This document shows, piece after piece, positions 46,776 through 59,638 of a stretch of DNA of 64,000 nucleotides; positions within the stretch are counted from its first letter, which is position 1, and every line of letters starts with the position of its first letter. The stretch lies in NCBI GenBank assembly GCA_023053545.1, contig JAKZAN010000005.1, positions 5,704,001-5,768,000 of the forward strand, given 5' to 3'. The notes beneath the pieces were generated by a model that made no database searches, was not told where the DNA came from, and worked only from the letters and a program-made list of their open reading frames with translations. The DNA comes from Lepidurus packardi (taxonomy: Eukaryota > Arthropoda > Branchiopoda > Notostraca > Triopsidae). Position numbers and translations under genes: made by a program.

Positions 46776-49700
46776 CTACTTCTGTCTTACATCCCACACA
46801 CCTTGGCTGAATTTCTCGACCGTCAGGTCTCCCGATACTAGTTTACAGGTTTTCAAGTTTTGCATATAAAATACTAACTCCGAAGTCACCAATCTACACA
46901 AGTAAACAGAAATTAAAACCCCAGATCAAATCAGTATTTAAAAAAAAAAAATAGTTATTTTACCCATGTTGAGGTCCTCCATCATTAGGAATCGCCAATT
47001 TCTGCAATCGGGAGCCCAATTTGAGCTGGAAATGAATGTTGAACTTGGATATGATCTGCTGGATCTGCGAGGAGGGCAAAACAGGACCAATCGCTTCCTG
47101 AAGCTTCGCCAGCTGCTTACAAATAGCTTTGAAAGAGGCAGAAGGCACTGGCGGTTTGGCTTCCCATTGGCTCAGATGCGCGTCCATCATTTCGGACAGT
47201 AGCGTGACTAATTTCAGCTCAATTTCGGCCACGTGGTCCGAGTAGTCTTTCACTAATTGGTCAAAATGCTTGGTCATTGTCAACTGCTTAGCCTGAAGCC
47301 TGGATTCAAAATATAGCTTCAACCTAGAACCCGCCAACAATTTAGTTAAGAAAAAATTCGACAACATTATCTTTTTAAGAGAGTTTACTTGGGAATGAAC
47401 AGTTGCACTAGCTGCAAACTCCGGGAAGCTAAAGCCAATGTTTTGCTCGAAATAGTCTTCAATCCAGCCACGTGCAACGCTCCAGCGCCCAAAACTAACT
47501 GGCAGCATCTCGAATTGAAGGTTTTTAGCAACTCAACGACGCGGGTAAGCAAATCAGGGGCTGCTGAAGGCAAATCCACTACGCACTGCCCATACTCTAG
47601 CAATAAGGGCAACAAATACAAAGCTGCCCCTACTACAGCGTAATTTATCCCATCCACAGTCACGTGATCTTGACTAGGACCAGAACTACCAAGGGACCCT
47701 GTCCCTATTCGCCTAGTAAAGCACCACTCGCCTAAAAATCACAGTTATTACAGTTTAAGTTTTCTGGAATTTGACTATCAAGCTAATTTACCCTCTCGTA
47801 TACAACAGTCCAACATATTTCGTAAATCCTGAGGCACATCGGCTTGTTTCCACTTTTCGCTGTCCAGCATAACTCCCAATTTTGTTCTTCGTTCCTCATG
47901 GAAACGTTGTACGAATTTAGTCGCCTAAAATATTTACACATTAATATGTGATCAAAGATTATTAGGCGAAAGTACTTGACTCTGGAAGGCAAGTCTCAAG
48001 GCAGTGGATTTTTTCCCACAAATTGCTTCTGACTGATTAGCAAACTCATCGACTAACTGGGCCAAGGCCAAAAACTCGGGCGAAGACAGTCTTTCGATCA
48101 AACCCCCATCTTTAGTTCGCGCTGTGATCAATTTTGCACACTTTTCATGGGCAGCATCACAAACGGAGTGCATCATCTCTTGCAGGGATGAATGCAGCTT
48201 GGAATAAAGCGTTTCATTAAGAAAAACATCCTCAGCATTCCTAGAAATATTTAAGTTTATAAAGAATAGATAAGCTAAGAATGAAATATTCTTTTTACAA
48301 TGAAACACGGGCTTCACTTCCATCTTTGCTCTGACCAGCTGCCAAACAAGCCACATGAACCATAGCTTCATAGATTCCCTAGAATATTCGTTTAAAAAAA
48401 GAACACTAATTATCCAATTAGGAAAATAACTCACTTGGACGCGTTTGAGCAATGATGTCAATGCAGAGGTAGAGTTCTGGAGAAGTTCAAACCAAAGCTG
48501 ATACGGTAGAAGTCGAACTTGCTCCAATAACGTAGTTCCTGATCCCGCCACACCACTGGAAGGGGTATGATCCATATCGGTACGAGAAATGGCTTCGACT
48601 ACAGTCTAAACATATAAAGTCTTGTAGACAATGTGAAAAATTCTGCAGACGATGGACAATATATTCAATTCTTAATATTTGTTTGAAGTACTATGAGAAC
48701 TTTTCATAAAATAAAATTATTATACTTGTTTCATAACAGCTTTAATAGTAGTAAGTGCTTCTTCACGGAAGATTTCCACAAACGTATGATTGCCCTGTCT
48801 TAACATTCCCATGACTACGCAAACCAAACGCTCTTCCTCTTGAAATATGCCTTCCATATCCCAAGGTCTATTCAGGGCCGATGTAATATATTTATGAAAC
48901 TCCGCTTGAAGCATTTTATCAATCAACCGCTCCATTTCTGAAAGCTGGGGACCCAAATTCCTTTCCAAAACAGAAATAAGATTAAGTTCCTGCTGCAAAT
49001 ACACAATAAGTCATTACTTGAAACAGTGAATATTGGCTAATTCTAGCTGTAGGACTTCCTGGGTGGTGTGAATGAGATCAAGAGCCCCCACATAGTCGGA
49101 GCTAGACAATAATAACTGGATTGTCGGCTGAGTTTGATGGACTGTGGCCATTAATTTTAACTAAGGCAAGAAAATGCTTTAAAATTTAAACTTTTATTTC
49201 GACTTTGAAAATACTTTTTCTATTAATTGGAGCTGGTGCTGATGAGAAGTTTCTAACTTGATGACTTGCCATGATTTGGTAACCAAACACTCGTCTATTT
49301 CGTTCACCTTCAACCTAACAAGGACACATCGACAAATTCAATAACTTAATTAAGATTCATTCACGAGCTTCAATATAAAATATACCGTAAGGCCTTTAAT
49401 GCTGTTAATGATTGTTGCAACTGCCCTCTGAGAACGTCATGTGATGCCACGGCAGCGAAAAAAGATTCAGATTTGGAAGAAATATGATGTGCCAAACTGG
49501 CTTCAACTTCATCCAAATAGATTGTTAACTAAACAGAAAATAATCCATAGGCGAATAAAAGGGTATTCACAATCCTTTTACTTTTTCCTGCAAAGATTTG
49601 GAATTTCGTGAAAAACTTCGAGCAAAGCTTTCGCCTTCTTGGTCTTTCTGAAAAGAAAAAACTCGGTCGAAAACATCAGGATCGCTGAGTCGGAAATTAG

Positions 49701-50499
49701 GCGAGGAAAAGACTTCCGGAATGTCTGGATGCAATTTCGGGATTGTTTCATTCAATTTGCCTCCTTGAAAGGCAGCTTTATGGCGCTAAAACAACCCAAT
49801 ATTATGAATGAATGCAATAACAAAAGGCGTTTCTACTTTAGACGTCTTTTTCAAGTAACTAGCAAAATGGCTTCCAGAAATTTCGGGTAGAAAAGGGCTC
49901 GGAGAGACTTCGGGCACGTCAATAAAAGCGTCACCCCAAGTTTTGGTAAAGAAATCTCTCTGAAATAATGAAAGAGACAGTTATAAATGTGGGAGCTTAA
50001 TCATTTCATTTTCTTTCTTTTTTTTACTTGTTTTCCTCGTTTGGGATCATTAAGAACAGCAGGGAGGTTCTGACAAGACATATGAATGCTCCAAGCTTCA
50101 TTCGATAGCAGGGACTGTCGCGGCTTGGGAGTGTTTTCCTTTCTGCGGACTGGCATATGCGTTGAGGCCAATGCATGTTGCTTTAGGACGTGATCTTCAT
50201 AATCTTTGTCCGATACACCTTCCAATGGTAAGGAAGAACAAACCCCATTATAACCATAGCGACAGACGAACGAGCCTCCTTCTTGGCTACAATGATTCTC
50301 CCGCAGATGCCTAAGATTAATTTTTTTTTATATAAGTCATCAAAATTTATCTTTTAAAATGAGTAAGGGAAAATTAGCAAAGGCTAAACCTTAGAAAGTC
50401 GTTGTAAGTTTTGAAGGGTTGTTTATTGGGACACAATACACATATTTCCCATGCTGGCCGTGAGTTTGAAGTCTGACTCCTGGAAGTATGTGCAGCCAT
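46776..50499 (-). CDS. VPS54: Vacuolar protein sorting-associated protein 54 (GARP subunit)
   Basis: Subunit of the GARP complex, which tethers endosome-derived vesicles at the trans-Golgi. Exons on the minus strand: 50499-50390, 50310-50028, 49959-49837, 49785-49582, 49528-49386, 49314-49215, 49160-49056, 48992-48726, 48605-48435, 48378-48299, 48240-47976, 47924-47792, 47731-47389, 47323-46964 and 46893-46776. Length is about 934 residues (human 977). Diagnostic matches to VPS54: NLPAVLNDP, DFFTKTWGDAF, KLMATVHQTQPT, SRSLQLVQLFIP-like, PVPSASFKAICKQLAKLQEA and NDGGPQHGLVTSELVFY. The N-terminus adds two Cys/His clusters of zinc-finger shape: C-x2-C-x14-H-x4-H in exons 1-2, and C-x7-C-x15-H-x4-H in exon 2. 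One border is odd: after HTTQE the frame meets VLQ and then no good donor, so I place a weak GT donor at 49055, giving a 63-base intron. Confidence 0.96.
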
Positions 50500-51020
50500 C
50501 AACGTGAATTTTCCGGTTTAAAATCCGGTAAGTTTGTCGATTTGTATGACTAATCAGTTCTTAACTATCAGTTGACTCTAACATGAATTTGTGGGCCAAT
50601 ACTGTTATATTTGTCTTGGTTTTTGTACGTAGGTTTTGCAGGAACAAACAACCGTACTGTAATTAGTTCTCAGAACGGACAAGTTATTTTTTACTCCAAC
50701 ACACCAAGTAAACATGACGACGTGTGCGATCTCTAGCGATACCAAATTTACTCGCTAGGTGGCCTTTTCGTTGCGCGGAGGGTAATTACTATTAATATAA
50801 ATTCCGAAATTCATGGTGAAATTAATGTTATGTACTTGAGTTCAGTATTGCTTTAAGGCCTAGGTAGCACTGCCCGACCTGAGCTGAACTTCAACCCTGT
50901 AAAGCCGGGTGACATGCCAGGGGCACTCCATACTCAACATACACTACAATTAACCTCTCCAGTTAATAATCTCTGAAGTTACTAAATAAACCTGGTTAAT
51001 AATTTTGGTCATAGAAAGCT
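50500..51020. other. Spacer upstream of VPS54
   Basis: This should hold the VPS54 promoter and 5' untranslated region on the minus strand. No open frame or repeat of note. Confidence 0.5.
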
Positions 51021-51245
51021 TACCAAACTATACAGCTTCTTTCACCAACACAGAAAATCATAGAAACTCTCAAAATGAAGAACACCCCTAATTCTATTAA
51101 TTCATTTGAGAAAATGTCTTTATCTTCCTTTGATCTCTGAGCCCGGCTTCTTAAGCGATCCAAACAGGTATCCAGAAGCGTGTACTGTACATGCATTCAA
51201 AGGCGGCTTAACGTAGGTCCAGTCCATCGTCTATAGCGGTTCTTA
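51021..51245 (-). pseudogene. Partial, internally deleted copy of the CAND1 3' end
   Basis: Bases 51133-51245 match part of the penultimate-but-one CAND1 exon (54478-54600), for example tgcattcaaaggcggctt and gagcccggcttct. About 28 bases are missing after that point. Bases 51021-51132 match 53722-53834, the region just past the CAND1 stop codon, including caattcatttgagaaaatgt-like sequence. The two pieces are joined directly, so about 640 bases between them in CAND1 are lost. The order on the minus strand is kept (exon piece, then 3' flank). It is too short to encode anything. Confidence 0.8.
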
Positions 51246-51400
51246 AACTGTGCGCCGCGGCGTCTTGGTCCGCCGCGGTGGGCTTGCAGGGGCGCCGGGC
51301 AGGGGCGTTGGATCTGCGCACTGCAGCAACTAGATAGGACCATGTTCTGCAGGGCGGTGTGGCGGATTGGGGATACAATAAGCACTTTTTATTGTGTACC
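51236..51400. mobile_element. Second hAT-like MITE copy, truncated
   Basis: It starts tagcggttcttaaactgtgc and shares the GC-rich interior gcgccgcggcg and gggcttgcaggggcgccg with the element at 42809. The right terminus agtttgagaacc is absent, and the match fades near 51400. It abuts the CAND1 fragment. Confidence 0.75.
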
Positions 51401-51859
51401 GAACTGGACAACGGCTTTTTAATCTATTTTTACCAGGATTAGGCGAGAGGCCTACATTGCTGGCCTTTGTTTGGAAAAAAACCTATTCTTTACAGCTGTC
51501 GTGGATGTTTAGATTTATCTCCAGGTGAATCGTAACCAAAAAAAAAATTTCTTATAAGTTGGAAAGCACCGCTTGGAACCTTATAACACTCACTTTTCGG
51601 CTTTGGAAAGTCTCAGTAGAAAGGTCAAACCAGTTGACATTTACTTTTTTACTTTGAAGGAAAGGGCATCCGCAGTATCTGGAAACACGTTACGAAACCC
51701 AAGGAAAACATGCAACTCCTGAATTGCAAACTTCTTGATATGTGCCTGTCCAGCAGGACTTTTCTCTGAAACATTTTTTTAGCTGCTCATGAAAACTCGC
51801 TTCAACTAGTAAAATAAGGGACTGTGTACTGTACCAACATCGACTTCAAGCTTCAGCAA

Positions 51860-53214
51860 AAGAGCAGTCCCGAGTGACGATGAAGTTGACGAACAAAAGA
51901 ACGTGGACAATGGAGGTCCGATAGAATTTACGGAATTTGAAGTCAAAGAATTCCATTTCCTCGTTTCGAAGTGATGGTAGTTGGTCCTCAAAAGGTGTCC
52001 ATTACTGCAGAAACGTTCAACTTCAACTGAAACAACTAAGGAAAAGCCTACCATTGAAGCTAATATCACAAACACTACGCCTGAATTGGAAGTTAATAGA
52101 TATGAGAGCATTACTTTATTTTACCAGGACGACAATGAAGCCTTCGACATGGCACTTTGGTACCACGGAGATCAGGTTTGCTGGTGATGTCGACTTGGGG
52201 AATGCAATCTCGTCCCTATGATAGTTTTTATATGACCACGCAAATTAGCCCTCCTCATTGTTAGAGGATACAATTGTTGTGGCAATTAGTGTGGAATCAC
52301 AGCTAGAGTTAATGGCCGCCAGTCTCCGATGCGACACAGACGCCGACGTAGCCCCGACACAGCCGGCCCACAAATCTCCAGATTTACGAGCCTATTTCCC
52401 CGAAACCAGGCTATGGGATTTGTACACAACCGAGTATGTCTAATAACAAAAATGCATATTGCATTACAATTGTCGGTTCGTTAACATTGGAATCCTCTTA
52501 CTTACATAGTTCTAACGGAGACATCAAAATTGAGCAAGAGTTACTGCATGAAAGCCATAACCTCGTGGGTGTGACGGACCTTACGTTGTGTCCAGTACCG
52601 CCGGATTTGGAATGTCTGCCGAAGCTAAGATCGTGGCATTCCAGCCGCTCTTTCTCGAGCTGCACTTGCCGTACTCCATCAAATGCGGCGAGAAACTCAC
52701 CCTTAAGATTACCGTGTACAACTACATGCCGTCTGCACTTCCAGCAGACGAACTTAACGAACTTAAATTTCTCTTTTAGCTCGAAAATTCTGTAAATTTG
52801 TTATAATTTTTGTGTATTTAGGTAAAAGTGACGGGTAATCCCAGTGAAGATTTCGTTACGCTTTCGAATCCCAATACACTTGTGTGGATGCACGGGATTC
52901 GAGTATTGTCGAGTTCACAATTCGTCCTACCATATTGGGTCGTCTAAATATCACCGTCGAGGCCCAAGTGGATCCTGGTTACCCTCAGCCTTGTGGTACC
53001 GCAGAACTCCCTTCCGCCCGGTAAGAATTCCATTAGCTTCAGTTTCTTTTTGTCTCGGTTTTCAAATTAATTCTTAAATAAGGATTTGATGGGGCGTGAT
53101 TTTTAATTTCAAAATTTCCTTTATTTTTCAGAGATGCGCTAGTGAAACCATTGTTGGTTGACCCCGAAGGATTCCCGGTAGAAACTATGCTCGCCCAACT
53201 AGTTTGTCCAGAAG
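51860..53214 (+). pseudogene. Alpha-2-macroglobulin/thioester-protein family pseudogene fragment
   Basis: Pieces in changing frames follow the order of an alpha-2-macroglobulin-family protein just before its thioester domain. They are DLRAYFPETRLWDL (about 52385-52435), KAITSWV then a stop (about 52550-52575), FGMSAEAKIVAFQPLF and LPYSIKCGEKLTLKITVYNY (about 52610-52730), VTGNPSEDF, then VEFTIRPTILGRLNITVEA (about 52907-52965), and LLVDPEGFPVETMLAQLVCP up to a donor at 53214. The family normally reads ITSWV, GFG, FQPFF, LPYS and GE in one frame; here at least two frame changes are needed. The thioester motif and C-terminal domains are missing. The weaker stretch 51860-52250 has coding character but I cannot place it. 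Sequencing error could mimic the frameshifts, but the truncation argues for a dead copy. Confidence 0.75.
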
Positions 53215-54012
53215 GTTTGAGAAATATTTAAAACATTCAAAACTTAAACTCAACTTTTTTTTAAAAAAAGTAGCCACAAATGTTCTGTCTATGGTGGTCA
53301 GTAATCGAACATGCGAGGTGATCACAAAAAGAACTTTACGAGCAGCGCTACAATTAAGGAATCCATGAGTTATAACCCAAGCAGAAAGCGAAGCTCGAAG
53401 CTTTTGACGTGAACCTTACGAGACAACATTGCCCAAAAAACTTTAACGAAGGTTTGGGAAATAGTATAGTTAGGATTGTCTACGGAACGTGGCAGAACGG
53501 AGGTGTTTGAGTAAATTGATAAATTGGGTAAATTGTTTGAGTAGATTTCTGAGTGGTAATGGTATGCACACCAGACAAGTGAGCGATAAAGTTTGAGGCA
53601 AGAGGAAGTTCGAATCACCGGTTTATAACGATTGCTGATAACCTAAGTCAACTCAGATGCGGAAACGTTGTCTCGTCGTTTATGGACCAGTTGAGGCACA
53701 CCCGCCATTAGTAGCAGCTTTACCAAACTATACCACTTTCTTTCATCGATACATGAAATCATAAAACACTCAAAATGAAGAACACTCCGAATTCTATCAA
53801 TTCATTTGAGAAAATGTCTTTATCTTCCTTTGACGCGCTTTCAATTTTACAAGGAATTTTAAAACAAGCCCGAATCAAACAGAAGCAAGTCATTCCTAAC
53901 GAAAATTCGCAAGAGGCTGCAAAACAAATAGAAACCCGATAGTCCCAACGACTTTTTCGACCTGTTCATCACGTTTGCATCCGTTTTCTACATAATCTAG
54001 AAACGAAAGCAT
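53215..54012. other. Spacer between the macroglobulin relic and CAND1
   Basis: It includes the CAND1 3' untranslated region on the minus strand and the 53722-53834 segment that is duplicated at 51021-51132. No gene recognised. Confidence 0.6.
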
Positions 54013-57000
54013 CTAGCTCAAATCCATGGCAGATCCCTCCGTCAAAAGAGCGGCTGAATCTTTCTGGGTGGATTCAAACAAGGATTGGAGCTCGGGCGTT
54101 GTCTTGATTTGCGTCACGAAGTCATGCAATTGAGGATTTTTGTCTATGAATCAAATGTATCGAAATTAACGTCAAACCTTATCCCAAACTGAATATTTTA
54201 CCCGAATCCGGAATTGCCAGTAATGCTGCAGTAGCTCGCATGGCAGACCGCTTCAATTCGTCTTGCTTTTCATACTCCTGCTTGACCGAATAAGCTTTAA
54301 CTTTTGTGGTACAGGTTCCTCTCAACGGCTCCACCAAACGATCCAATCCTACAATAAACAAGAACTCAATTTTTCTCCTATTAGACCAAAATTTAATTTG
54401 TACGTTGAAGAACAGCAGCAGGACACAAAGCAGCTAGGCGTGCTAGCATCAAATAAGTCAGCATCTTAATATCGTAGTGATCTTTGAGCCCGGCTTCTAC
54501 TTGGGACAAAAATTCAAAAACATCTAAGCGATCCAAACAGGAATCCAGGAGCGTGTACATGCATTCAAAGGCGGCTTTACGTAGGTCCAATCCATCGTCT
54601 ACAGTGTGCTTGAAGGGGCCCATTTCAACCTCTCTGACTAGTTCTTTCTGTAAAAATCAAATTAGAAAGCAGCAAAAAGTTACAAATATTTTAATGATAA
54701 AACCTAAAGCCAAAACATTATTTGAGGATTTCTTTTACCCGAACTTTAGTCTCATTATATAACTGAGGTAATAGGGAGTCGAGCAAGTCCCGAATCAAAG
54801 ACGGTTTGTTATGGGCTGCGGAATTAAAGGCAACTAACGCCACTCGGCGTACTTGCAGATCCGAGTCTTGCAAAGCTGACAAGAAATGACCCATACATGG
54901 TTTCAACAAAGGGTCAATAGGACTCGGCTGATCGCTGATGGTGAATTTAACTGCTGTCACGACGGTAGTTCGCATTAGCGGTGATGGATTCTCCAAAGCC
55001 CCCTTCAAAATGAAAGGTTTAAGGATACCTATAACATAATATGCGTGGCTTCATTACCTTTAGCCTGGGGAGAAGAGTCTGGGGATCACTTAAAGTCAGT
55101 TTGCCTAAACATTCAGCCACGACATTCCTGGTCCCTTCCTCTGGACACTGGCAATGTCTGAATAACAAATCCCAAATTTCGGATACAAAGGGTTGTAACT
55201 TAGCCACCCCGTTTTCATGACTCGTTTCCCATGTGATTACCTAATTTTTGTTATTTTTTTAGAAAAAAAAAGACAGAAAAGATGAATAACACATTTAGTT
55301 TTCCATAGAGAATTACTTCTTTGAGTGAATGGAGCAAAAGGTACTGTCGTTTAGCCTGGGCTTCGATTTGTTGCAAAATGAACGGCAAGAACGCTGGTAA
55401 ATTGCCTAGAGCTACGGATCCTAACGCGTGGGATGCAGCGGATTTGACTTCTTCATTGGAAGGGGTAAAAGAACTTAGAATCACGTCACAAACTCCTGGA
55501 ACTCCATGTAGATCACTAGTGCAAACAAACCAATGAAACAATCAGCATACAAACAGTCTAAATAAAACAAGGAAAGTATATGTACATGTGCTTGCCAATC
55601 TCTCCAATGGCTAATAAAGAAAAAATATGTTGCGCGTCCGTACGGGGCTTTTGGGCGTCTTGTACAAGCTGACGGACCAACTGAGAAGCTTCTTTACCTT
55701 GGGTCACTGCTAAAGCTGCTACACTTTGAGCCAACGAATAAAACGCCTACATATTAATTAAAAAGAAAAGAATATAAGACATCGATACACGATCATTACA
55801 TGTATACCTGTTTATGCAAATTGCCTTGTGAAACCATAGACACGAACATCGTCAAGAGTTCGCGATAGCCTAATCCTGGCAAATGGGCTGCTACTAAAGC
55901 TTGTAAAAATTCCAGCAACGACGCTAAAGCTGATCCTAAAAAAAGTATAAAAATACTCTTATTCAGTTTTTAATCTCAAAAATACCATAAAAGGAAAACA
56001 TTCTTAACACTTTATGAGAGCAACAAAGCTTACTCTGTGAAAATTTACTAATTATTACTCAGTTATTTTACGTTTGAAGACATCCAAAACTACTTCTAAA
56101 TGTAAGGAGAGAATAAGCAGGATTTAAAAAAATAAAAACGCGCATTTTTCTTTAATAAAATTCCACTGAATTGCATTTAAATTAATTTCATTTAAATTCC
56201 GCTTAATTTCATTTCCATTTTATTTATTTATAAACTTAAAATTTAAATGTATAAATTTAAAATTTATAAATAAATGAGAAAAGGCGAACTGAAAAACTGC
56301 GGCAATTTGCTTAACTTATCATAATAATAATATAACAATGTATTTTTATTAATACTTAAACAAAAGGCAGCCTTTTTTTAAACTGAAAATAGGGGTAAAA
56401 GACGTAAAACTCACCTTGAAGCAATGGCGACCGAACCAATGATAATACTTCCGGTAGAACGGCATTAGCCAATGGAGGTAAAGTCTGCGGGTGCAACTTC
56501 GCCACTGAAGTAAGCAACGACAACGTTAATTGGGCGATATGCAAATCCGATTCAGACAACAATGGCGGTAATTCCACCAAAACCTAGAACAAAAATATGA
56601 AAATCAAAATTTGACTCAAAACAATTCCTAGTTACCTTTATCAGCATTTCAGGGGCAATAGCCGTATTATAATTCTTGACCAATGTCTCCAAGAGCGTCA
56701 AGGTGCTCAATTTGAGTGCTCTTTGATTCTTCCTCAAAAATCCTGCCAAAATCGGCAAGGCTTCCCCCAAAAGCGGCCTTAAGTCCACTTTCAGCGGTGA
56801 CGATGCGATCCTCGTCAGAGCTTTGACCGTGGTCAACCTCGTAATCTCGTTCCTCAAGCGATCCAAAAAAATCGGCAAACACGTGACCAACTCATTCTGT
56901 AAATGATCACCCAAGTGGCTAATAATCTGGCCCATGCATGCAATAGCCCTCTCTTTGACTTCTTGGTCAATATCCGCCGCCCTAAGTCGACTCAAGGTGC

Positions 57001-58799
57001 AACTGTAAAGATCCGCCGTAAACGGCGTGAAATCAAAGTTGCACGCAGTGTCCAACGGTCTTATAACTCTTACGATCTGCTGGAGGACCAACAATCCTTC
57101 CGAAGTGATCTTATAGAAGGGATCGCTTACAGACGCAAGCAAAGACGACATAAGCACCCTTACATGAGGATGAAAAATGCTAGGAGGATGCGTCGCAAGC
57201 AAGGTGTGCAGGAAAGACAAAGTGTCAATCTTCATATTGGACGCTGCGTTTTTCTCAGTTAATGAGAACAGTAAACCCGGGATTAACGCAGGAACGTGCT
57301 GGGTCAAGCAACCTGGACAGACGTGAATTAATTCTGTGAGGAGTGCCAAGCATCCTTGGCGTGTCTTCACAGATTTCTCCTTCAGTTGCTTATGTAAAGC
57401 TTTAATCATAGCTGGAACTTGTTGTTGGAGCAACGTCATGGGACTTTCTTTGTGTTGCATCGCTTCGGAGTCGTGCGCAAGCGCCGGTTTCGTCTGTTTT
57501 AAGAGGACTATGAAGGCGTGGAAGATGTCGGCTTTCACGTTTTCCTCGCGCTCCTTAAAACGGTTGATTAATGCAGGTGACACGGTTTTGTATAACTCTG
57601 TTAGAAGATCCACACGAGAGGCAATGATGGCTTCTAAGCATTTTGCGGCTGCACGGCGTACTTTCCAGCTCATGTCGTCGTCGTCTGAATATTCGTCATC
57701 CGTGCCTTCGTTTTCTTCGTTCTCGGTCTCCATTCCGCCGTCATCCGGTAAACCTTCGTCTTCCTCGTCTTCGTAGTTGTAATTCGGATCGTAGCAGATG
57801 AAATCCAGACAAAGGGATACGATCGTGGGAATATGGGCTGACATTTCCTTGTGGCAACGTTCAATGAAGGCTTTAAGGGCTTGCAAACAGTATTCTCGCA
57901 GTTCGTCGTCTTCTACTTTGACGTAGCGGACGACTAAAGGTACTGCGCGTTCCACATGCTCGCCAAAACGGTGTCCGGCTTGACAACAAATAGCTCCGAT
58001 GCTCTGGACGTAGGTTCGCGTTGCAGAGGTGTTTCCTGATTTGGCTAGGCCTTCCATAAGGTGTTCTACAAGTTTTACGTAGAGAGAGTGGTGACATGAC
58101 GTAACAAGGTAGCCGAGAGCAATGATGGTGCGCTTGCGGACTGCCAAACGAGGGGAAGAAAGCTGGGGTAATAGCGCTTCGAGAATAGAAGGGTGGAAAC
58201 CAACCAATAGGCTTCCAAAGCGAGACAGGAGGTCGCCAAGAATGTCCAGAGCTTCTAGTTGGACTGAAATGTCTTCTTGCTTAGAGATGGCGGTGCTTAG
58301 CCGGCCTGTAACACGTTTGCAGACAGAGGCGGCTAAAGTGGAGGCGGTTAGGGGGAGTTCGGCAATCACGGTTTTTAGGCCGATAGAGGAAATATCCCGA
58401 AGTTGTTCTTTATCGGAAGTCATGTTGTTGCAGAGAGTGTCAACTATGGTTTCGACTTGGTGTTCTTTAACTTTACTGACGAGGGGGCCAAGGCATTTGA
58501 CGGCGAGGTTCTGTACTTCACCGTTCTTGTCTTCGAGCAAACGCAGCAGCATCTTAACTACTTTCCTCTCAGAATCATCGTCTAATTTGATACTATCTTT
58601 GTGGAGTTCAACCATAAGATCATTGGTGGCCATAAAGCGAAAATCTTTATCACTGGAAGCCATCTAGTTAACAGAAAATGTTATTATAGTAATCTTCGTT
58701 TTCTGACTGTGATTTTGAATTATAAGTTATTATATATAATACAAGTTAGCAATGTACCTTCTCCAGTAAGTTGGCTATGTGATACGACACTGCAGACAT
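54013..58799 (-). CDS. CAND1: Cullin-associated NEDD8-dissociated protein 1
   Basis: Binds un-neddylated cullin-RBX1 and exchanges F-box and other substrate receptors of cullin-RING ubiquitin ligases. Exons on the minus strand: 58799-58758, 58663-56636, 56583-56415, 55935-55808, 55746-55586, 55515-55317, 55240-55058, 55002-54739, 54647-54404, 54348-54202 and 54143-54013. All borders are GT-AG, phases agree, and the length is about 1231 residues (human 1230). It starts [20 protein letters not shown] and continues in HEAT repeats. Shared landmarks are [36 protein letters not shown], the acidic loop [20 protein letters not shown] at about residue 330-345, [30 protein letters not shown] and [12 protein letters not shown], ending GSAMDLS. 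One exon of 2028 bases holds over half the protein. It is highly conserved and clearly functional. Confidence 0.98.
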
Positions 58800-59638
58800 C
58801 TTAAAGGATTTTTTAAGCTCTTCGTACCACAATATTTATCTGCAGGCTGTGCAAATCTGAAAATTAAAATAAATTCTTCTGAGCAAGGAGCAAGTTGTAC
58901 TGACAAGTAAAGAAATGCAGGAATCTCGTGATGTCAAACTCTAAAAGTTCGTTAATTCATTAAAATTGTTTCTAGACATAAATACAAATTTACTTCAAAC
59001 TAACTTACTTATAAATAAGCGCGAATTTTTCCTTGCCGAAATAAATTCGCCGGAACAATACAACAAACGGACTCCAAACGTCAACAAAGATGGCGAACAA
59101 ATCTCAGCTGCATAAAAGTTCGAGGTAATTCTCACACGGCGAAGGAACACGAAGCGCCAACCTTTGATTTGCAAACCAATAAATTTTTTGATAATTAATT
59201 CGGCGTACTCTTGCTACTTCATAATATATTTTGTCTTACGTGATTGACAGGCATAAGTCTATTTGTATGCGTGAAAAAGTTTTATTCCTGATATACTTTC
59301 TTCTTTAATTACAAGAATGAAAAGAGCGGTAAAAAGAGGATGTATGATCATGTAATCTGCCTTTTTTAGGTATGGCTTATACACGGCAAATATCGTCCGC
59401 TTTCACAAAAACCTGTTTTGAAATTATGAGCCGACAAATAAATTTGCAAGTCGCCTTTTCCAGAAAGCCATTACTTCAGAAAGGGGGGTTGTCGTTAAAC
59501 GTGAACCACATACAAATGGCTAAACTGCCTAGCCAATCCCCCTTAACACAAGCAAGCATCCATAACACTTAATAAAATAAGTCAGCACACACTAAATGTC
59601 CTTTCTTCAACCGAGAAATCTGTGCCTTAAACCGACAT
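58800..59638. other. Spacer between CAND1 and RBM25
   Basis: It contains the CAND1 promoter and 5' region and the RBM25 3' untranslated region, both minus strand. A 66-codon plus-strand frame at 59372-59572 shows no family resemblance. Nothing else is seen. Confidence 0.5.

Noticed and set aside
53540..53640. Possible tRNA or tRNA-derived SINE (gttcgaatc B-box-like motif)
   Set aside because: The cloverleaf stems do not pair and the A-box is poor; a single B-box match is expected by chance.
57336..58667. Long plus-strand frames opposite CAND1
   Set aside because: They are antisense shadows of the large, well-supported CAND1 exon.
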